Below are positions 16,119 through 20,146 of a stretch of DNA of 20,146 nt, in pieces. Position numbers and translations under genes: made by a program. Source of the DNA: Acholeplasmataceae bacterium UBA6235 (GTDB taxonomy: Bacteria; Bacillota_I; Bacilli_A; Acholeplasmatales; UBA5453); the NCBI GenBank assembly GCA_002441525.1, contig DJWH01000036.1:1-20146 (forward strand). Direction: 5' to 3'. The stretch's first letter is position 1. Every line of letters begins with the position of its first letter. Below the pieces are notes generated by a model that had not been told where the DNA came from, made no database searches, and worked only from the letters and a program-made list of their open reading frames with translations.

Positions 16119-18129
16119 GGTAGATCACCTCCTTAATGATCGAAACAACGAAGTCCCACACTTGACCGATGAAAGCGTAGATAAGTAATCCCATCAAAAC
16201 CAAAATCAGCATACCAAAGAGAATCAATAATATACTCTTGATAGTTTCTAATAAGGTGTAGTTATGGACTTCTTTTAAAGTATAAATGAATAGGAAAATC
16301 GTGTAATAGAAAACCACTTGATGGTAGAACGAATAAATAAATGCTTCGTTATACGTTAGAAAGTGCGACAATATCGTCATGACTGGAATGAATATAATGA
16401 ATGGAATCAGGGCGTAAGATGACATCACAAAGACGTCTTTAAAACGACCTTCACCATCCGAGAATGTGGAAACCAAATAGTTCACAACGACATATAAACC
16501 AAAGACGGTCAGTACCAAACTGAGTTCTTGAATGAGGTTGCCGACAAAATGATTTCTAAACAGGAATCCCGATAAGTAAGTATCGGATAGATAAACGATG
16601 ATGAATCCTAAAAGGATGAGTGACCCACTCAAATAACCACCTTTGTTTTCCCGTTTCACATAATAGACTAAGTCAGCGGGTTTCTTAAATATGTTTTTGG
16701 TCAAACGAATTTGAGAAACCACTCGGTAGGATTTAAAGGTATTCACTTTATCTTGAATGGTTGAATAGAATGGCAAATACTCAACACTTCTTCTTGAAAC
16801 CTTATATACCACCCATAATCCAAGACCAACCAGTACCCAAGTCACCAAATAATTCTGAATGGCGACATTACGGATTTCCCAATACGCATTCGAATAACCC
16901 GCCAAATCTTTGGCTTCAAAGAATGCATCTAAGGCATCTTCAAAGTTACCTTCTTTGACCAAGGCTTCACCCAAAGCGGCGTGCGCTAACGCAAACCCGG
17001 TATTTTGTCTTAAAATTTCTTCCCAGATGGGTTTGGATTCTAAGTACTTACCATCGTTGTATAGGGTAACCGCGGTATGCACTAAATCCACGAACACAGT
17101 TCTTTGGTATATTTGAATGTTGTTGTAAATACGGTCTAATACATAAAGATTCCCTGCCTCATCGGTTGTAATACCCGATGGGGTATTGGTTAGACCGAGG
17201 GTTTGTTTCATGGAACTATCTTTGGTATTGAATTGGAATAACAATCGTCCATTGGCGTCATATTCGTATATATCGCCTGTGGTCGATACCATATAGATAT
17301 AGTTTTCATTGTTCATCCAAATGTCAGCCAAAGCTGTATTTGGATACAATGTATCCGATAACAGTGTATTCACTCCGGAAATATTCAAACGCTTAAACGA
17401 TTGACTGAAATTGATGTTGGTGGTTAAAATAGACCCCTTTTGACCGAGTGCCACATTGGTTGGTGATGGGGGTAGAGAGGATGCTAAATCAGAATCTTTA
17501 ACGAATAAATTGTATAAAAACTTTCGGAAACTGATGGTAACACTGTTGATTCCTAAGTAACCGACAAACTCACCCGCGTAGTTGAGTTGAATGATCCCTG
17601 AGGTAGACCCTTCACCAACGACGTAAATGGCGTCATTTGAACCAACCACGACTTTGGTCGGCAAGAACGCATTGTTCGCACCAAAGATTGGAGAAGTTGG
17701 TTTGGTGATACGGGTATGAATGGTTTTCGTATTGAGATCTAAAATGAACACCGTTCGCGCATCTTTATCTGCAACATACATCGATTGCCCATCGACAAAT
17801 ACCCCGGTTGGGGTGACGAATTCTGGGGATTCAAACGTATCGATGAGTGTCCCATCGAGTTCAACCCATAAAATGCGTTTGTTGCCGGTATCAGCGATAT
17901 ACAGTTGATTGTTTTTATGATAGATATCTTGTGGGTTTTTAAGATTTAAATCGCTCAATGTGCCCACAGGGATATAAGCGGTTTGGGTCTGAACCAAACG
18001 GTTGTATTCGCCCAAAGTATAGGTATTGTAGGGAATCCCAGTGGTTGCTTGAGAGGCTTTGGTTTGGATGGTCGAAAACAGGAATCCAAACCCTAGTAAG
18101 ATACACATCAATCCAATGATTTTTTTCAT
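16111..18129 (-). CDS. Secreted NHL-repeat/TPR protein fused to a Yip1-like membrane domain
   Basis: This is a 672-residue protein of unknown function. The N-terminus is a Sec signal peptide (1-27, ending near KASQA). Residues about 60-342 form NHL-type beta-propeller repeats; recurring units include IYHKNNQLYIADTGNKRI, VDGQSMYVADKD and TDEAGNLYVLDR. Two TPR-like helical repeats (about 345-415) follow: YNDGKYLESKPIWEEIL and LVKEGNFEDALDAFFEA. A membrane segment at 426-443 leads to a Yip1-type domain (about 480-672) with roughly five more segments. So the propeller and TPRs should face outside and a long loop inside. The ATG at 18129 follows AGGAGGTCATC, and the permease stop is 9 nt upstream. 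Its place among importer genes suggests an accessory or scaffold role in glucan uptake, which is inference only. Confidence 0.7.
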   Translation of the reverse strand: MKKIIGLMCILLGFGFLFSTIQTKASQATTGIPYNTYTLGEYNRLVQTQTAYIPVGTLSDLNLKNPQDIYHKNNQLYIADTGNKRILWVELDGTLIDTFESPEFVTPTGVFVDGQSMYVADKDARTVFILDLNTKTIHTRITKPTSPIFGANNAFLPTKVVVGSNDAIYVVGEGSTSGIIQLNYAGEFVGYLGINSVTISFRKFLYNLFVKDSDLASSLPPSPTNVALGQKGSILTTNINFSQSFKRLNISGVNTLLSDTLYPNTALADIWMNNENYIYMVSTTGDIYEYDANGRLLFQFNTKDSSMKQTLGLTNTPSGITTDEAGNLYVLDRIYNNIQIYQRTVFVDLVHTAVTLYNDGKYLESKPIWEEILRQNTGFALAHAALGEALVKEGNFEDALDAFFEAKDLAGYSNAYWEIRNVAIQNYLVTWVLVGLGLWVVYKVSRRSVEYLPFYSTIQDKVNTFKSYRVVSQIRLTKNIFKKPADLVYYVKRENKGGYLSGSLILLGFIIVYLSDTYLSGFLFRNHFVGNLIQELSLVLTVFGLYVVVNYLVSTFSDGEGRFKDVFVMSSYALIPFIIFIPVMTILSHFLTYNEAFIYSFYHQVVFYYTIFLFIYTLKEVHNYTLLETIKSILLILFGMLILVLMGLLIYAFIGQVWDFVVSIIKEVIYRV
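16119..16131 (-). promoter_or_regulatory. Near-perfect ribosome binding site deciding the GTG start
   Basis: AAGGAGGTGATC is complementary over 12 nt to the usual bacterial 16S rRNA 3' end. It ends 4 nt before the GTG at 16118 and lies within the last codons of the NHL-Yip1 gene (Lys-Glu-Val-Ile). It makes the GTG start credible and suggests strong translation of the DUF5696-like protein. Confidence 0.8.
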
Positions 18130-18138
18130 GATGACCTC

Positions 18139-19011
18139 CTACTTAATCCCAGAGTGTGCCATGGTATTCATGACTTTACTCTGTAGGAAAATGAAGATGA
18201 TTAAATTGGGCAAGAACATGATTAAGCTGGCTGCCGCACTCATTCCTATCCCAACCACTTGGTTGGATGCGGATGAGAGGGTAGACATGTAATAAGCGAA
18301 TGTTCTTAAACTGTCGGAATTGATGTAGGTTGCAGAAACATCGGCGTTATTCCAAACCGATTGGAAGGATAAAATCGCGATGGTCGCGAGCGCTGGTTTG
18401 ATGAGTGGTAAAATGATCTTCAAGTAAATGGTGAAATGATTTGCACCGTCAATTTTAGCTGCTTCTATCAGTTCATTGGGAATTTGGTCGATAAATTGCT
18501 TAATCAAGAATAACCCAATCGGTACTGCTAGCGCTGGAATGATGTGCACCCAGAAGGTATCCACTAAACCAAAACTTTCGGTGATGATGTATCTAGGAAT
18601 GATGACGGCTGTACCAACAAACATCATCGCGATGGTATTGATTTCAGAAAGCACTTTATTGATATGAAATTTCATTTTAGATAAAGCATAACCGGTGATA
18701 CTACTGAGAAATATTGATAAGAAAACAACCAATAAGGTAATCACAATCGAATTAAATAAGTATCTCGATACAGGAATTCCTGTGGTGGTGGACGCTTGGA
18801 AGAGTTCAATGAAGTTATCCCAAGTCGGTCTTTGAACAAAGAACCTTGGTGGGTATTCAATGAGTTCATCAAACGGTTTAAACGCATGGTTAAAAATGTA
18901 TGCTAGCGGCAGTACCATGACTGCCGCAAATGGCAACACAAAGAGTAAATAGGGCAATTGTGATAGATGAAATTTATCGGGATTGGTTCTAATGGCTTGA
19001 AATTTTGACAT
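18139..19011 (-). CDS. ABC sugar importer permease, MalG type (first pair)
   Basis: This membrane subunit of a CUT1-type carbohydrate ABC importer has about six transmembrane segments; the first is at about 21-42. The ATPase-coupling EAA motif is EAAKIDGAN, with EAA at 183-185 and G189 counted from the ATG at 19011, followed by KIILPLIKPALA. A GTG at 19020 would extend the protein by three residues to 293. I prefer the ATG, because AGGTGAT lies 5 nt before it, but both are possible. Its stop overlaps the TAGGAGGT ribosome site of the NHL-Yip1 gene. It is the partner of the MalF-type permease immediately upstream. Confidence 0.92.
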   Translation of the reverse strand: MSKFQAIRTNPDKFHLSQLPYLLFVLPFAAVMVLPLAYIFNHAFKPFDELIEYPPRFFVQRPTWDNFIELFQASTTTGIPVSRYLFNSIVITLLVVFLSIFLSSITGYALSKMKFHINKVLSEINTIAMMFVGTAVIIPRYIITESFGLVDTFWVHIIPALAVPIGLFLIKQFIDQIPNELIEAAKIDGANHFTIYLKIILPLIKPALATIAILSFQSVWNNADVSATYINSDSLRTFAYYMSTLSSASNQVVGIGMSAAASLIMFLPNLIIFIFLQSKVMNTMAHSGIK

Positions 19012-19020
19012 TTGTATCAC

Positions 19021-19953
19021 CTAGTCCCTTTCTCCAAATAATCTGTACGCAATCTTGCTAAAGAAATAGATCAATAAGAGTAACGCTACCGATAGTGCTG
19101 CTGCGTAACCCATATCGTATCGAATGAATCCGAAGTCTTCAATGTGGTTGACAATCAAAGACCCCGCATAGTTCGGTGTTGGGTTACTACCGGATAGTTG
19201 AACCCCAATAGCGCCGGTTGAAAATGCTGTAACAATCGCCATAACAGCACCAAACAACATCTGCGGTTTCATCGAAGGAATCGTGATGTGGATGACTTCT
19301 TGGAATCGGTTTTTGACCCCATCTAAATAAGCGGCTTCATAGAGTTCTTTATCGACATTTAAAATACCGGCAAGCATCGCTAAGAACCCAACCCCCATGG
19401 ACCCCCAAAGGGTGACCAATACCATGATGGTGAATAAGTATTGAGGGGATTGTAAGAACGCAATCGGTTCAACGATTAAACCTAGCTCTAATAGAATGTA
19501 GTTTAAATACCCACTCGAGTCTCCCGCAAAGAAAACTTTCCAAATGACACTCATGGTAACCCCAGCCGTTAACGATGGGGTGTATAAAATCACGGCTAAA
19601 ATGGTTCTTAAACGGTGCGGTAACTGCGCTAAACACCACGCTAAAACGAAGGATAATACATACCCACCAGGTCCAACCAAAATAGAGAATTTAATGGTGT
19701 TGGATAGGATATACTTCATGAATTCTTCGTCGCTGGTCAGTAAATAAATATAGTTATTCATCCCGATGGGTTTCGGTGAACTGACCAAATCATAGGTTGT
19801 AAATGACAACAGAATCGCGAGTAAAATAGGGACTACAATGAAGACAATGAATAACAGGGTATACGGTAAAGCGAACAAATAAGCCGCTTTATCGTCCTGT
19901 TTGAATTGTCGTTTTTCTGTTTGGATGAATTGTTGAAGTTTATTCATGGTCAT
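19021..19953 (-). CDS. ABC sugar importer permease, MalF type (first pair)
   Basis: This is a 310-residue membrane subunit of a CUT1-type carbohydrate ABC importer. A charged N-terminal stretch (1-25) precedes the first membrane segment (about 27-52). The EAA motif EAAYLDGVK has EAA at 206-208 and G212, followed by [11 protein letters not shown]. The gene overlaps the stop of the preceding gene by 14 nt. A second in-frame ATG two codons later (19947) could also serve as start, since GGGTGGGTG upstream is compatible with either. Position directly after a probable binding-protein gene and before a MalG-type permease is the standard order of such importers. No ATPase gene is present in the window. 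Confidence 0.92.
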   Translation of the reverse strand: MTMNKLQQFIQTEKRQFKQDDKAAYLFALPYTLLFIVFIVVPILLAILLSFTTYDLVSSPKPIGMNNYIYLLTSDEEFMKYILSNTIKFSILVGPGGYVLSFVLAWCLAQLPHRLRTILAVILYTPSLTAGVTMSVIWKVFFAGDSSGYLNYILLELGLIVEPIAFLQSPQYLFTIMVLVTLWGSMGVGFLAMLAGILNVDKELYEAAYLDGVKNRFQEVIHITIPSMKPQMLFGAVMAIVTAFSTGAIGVQLSGSNPTPNYAGSLIVNHIEDFGFIRYDMGYAAALSVALLLLIYFFSKIAYRLFGERD

Positions 19954-20146
19954 TCACCCACCCTTCGACGATACTTCGATTTGGTATGATGAATGGTTTA
20001 ATGGATTCTCCCCTTGAATTGATATAACCAAACTCCAACATCTTTCGACTGATTTCTTTATTCATCTTGAGAATGCTGTCGGTCATGGTACTTCTCAAAT
20101 TGGCATCATAAAAGACCACACTGTTTAGGGTATTGGACAATTCACG
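19940..20146 (-). CDS. C-terminal end of a probable extracellular solute-binding protein (5' part outside window)
   Basis: The frame is open from the window edge to a TAA at 19942-19940, giving 68 residues. The visible part is hydrophilic and helix-rich ([24 protein letters not shown]) and ends with [13 protein letters not shown], with no membrane segment. That suits the C-terminus of a secreted sugar-binding protein, and a gene directly before a MalF/MalG pair usually encodes one. The fragment has no diagnostic motif, so the call rests mainly on context. Its end overlaps the next permease gene by 14 nt, implying translational coupling. The operon promoter must lie further upstream, outside the window. 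Confidence 0.5.
   Translation of the reverse strand, partial: RELSNTLNSVVFYDANLRSTMTDSILKMNKEISRKMLEFGYINSRGESIKPFIIPNRSIVEGWVNDHE

Noticed and set aside
12059..19953. Recent tandem duplication of one permease pair
   Set aside because: The two MalF-type and two MalG-type proteins differ throughout by eye outside the EAA loop, so they look like distinct subfamilies.
1..20146. CRISPR arrays, insertion sequences, tRNA or rRNA genes, attachment sites
   Set aside because: No regular direct repeats, transposase-like frames, cloverleaf sequences or rRNA-like stretches were seen; nearly all bases are in well-supported genes.

Overview
Every gene here lies on the minus strand, so transcription runs from high to low coordinates. 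The DNA is moderately AT-rich, roughly 40% GC by eye. TGA is used as a genuine stop (end of the GH13 gene, end of the DUF5696-like gene) and Trp is TGG, so the standard code applies. Strong AGGAGG-type ribosome sites, tight gene overlaps, a lipoprotein and ABC importers without an outer-membrane system point to a low-GC Gram-positive lineage. An Acholeplasma-like Mollicute or a related Firmicute is my best guess, held with low confidence.

Region 1 (20146 to 2391) looks like one long carbohydrate operon. In transcription order it holds: the C-terminal end of a probable solute-binding protein, an ABC permease pair, a secreted NHL-TPR-Yip1 membrane protein, a DUF5696-like surface protein, a second ABC permease pair, a GH144-like lipoprotein, a cytoplasmic GH144-like paralogue, a GH13 alpha-glucosidase, a GH3 beta-glucosidase and a very large GH94 phosphorylase. 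Junctions are overlapping or within about 12 nt, except for one 100-nt gap (10610-10709). That gap carries a strong hairpin, a good internal promoter and an operator-like inverted repeat.

The combination of a ~1,100-residue GH94 enzyme (the size of 1,2-beta-oligoglucan phosphorylases), GH144-type endo-beta-1,2-glucanase relatives and a GH3 beta-glucosidase points to uptake and breakdown of beta-1,2-glucan. In the inferred pathway, the lipoprotein GH144 trims polymer or cyclic glucan at the surface and the importer(s) bring in oligosaccharides. The cytoplasmic GH144 shortens them further, GH94 phosphorolyses them to glucose 1-phosphate, and GH3 clears sophorose and other short products. No ABC ATPase is present; it may be a shared one encoded elsewhere. 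The two permease pairs bracketing the NHL-Yip1 and DUF5696 genes form the least understood and most interesting part.

Region 2 (2380 to 1) is unrelated housekeeping: an SDR-type NAD(P)-dependent epimerase/dehydratase and an RlmD-type 23S rRNA uracil-5-methyltransferase cut by the window edge. Each has its own extended -10 promoter placed immediately after, or overlapping, the terminator of the gene before it. I saw no tRNA, rRNA, CRISPR array, insertion sequence or other mobile element, and no gene-free stretch over 300 bases.
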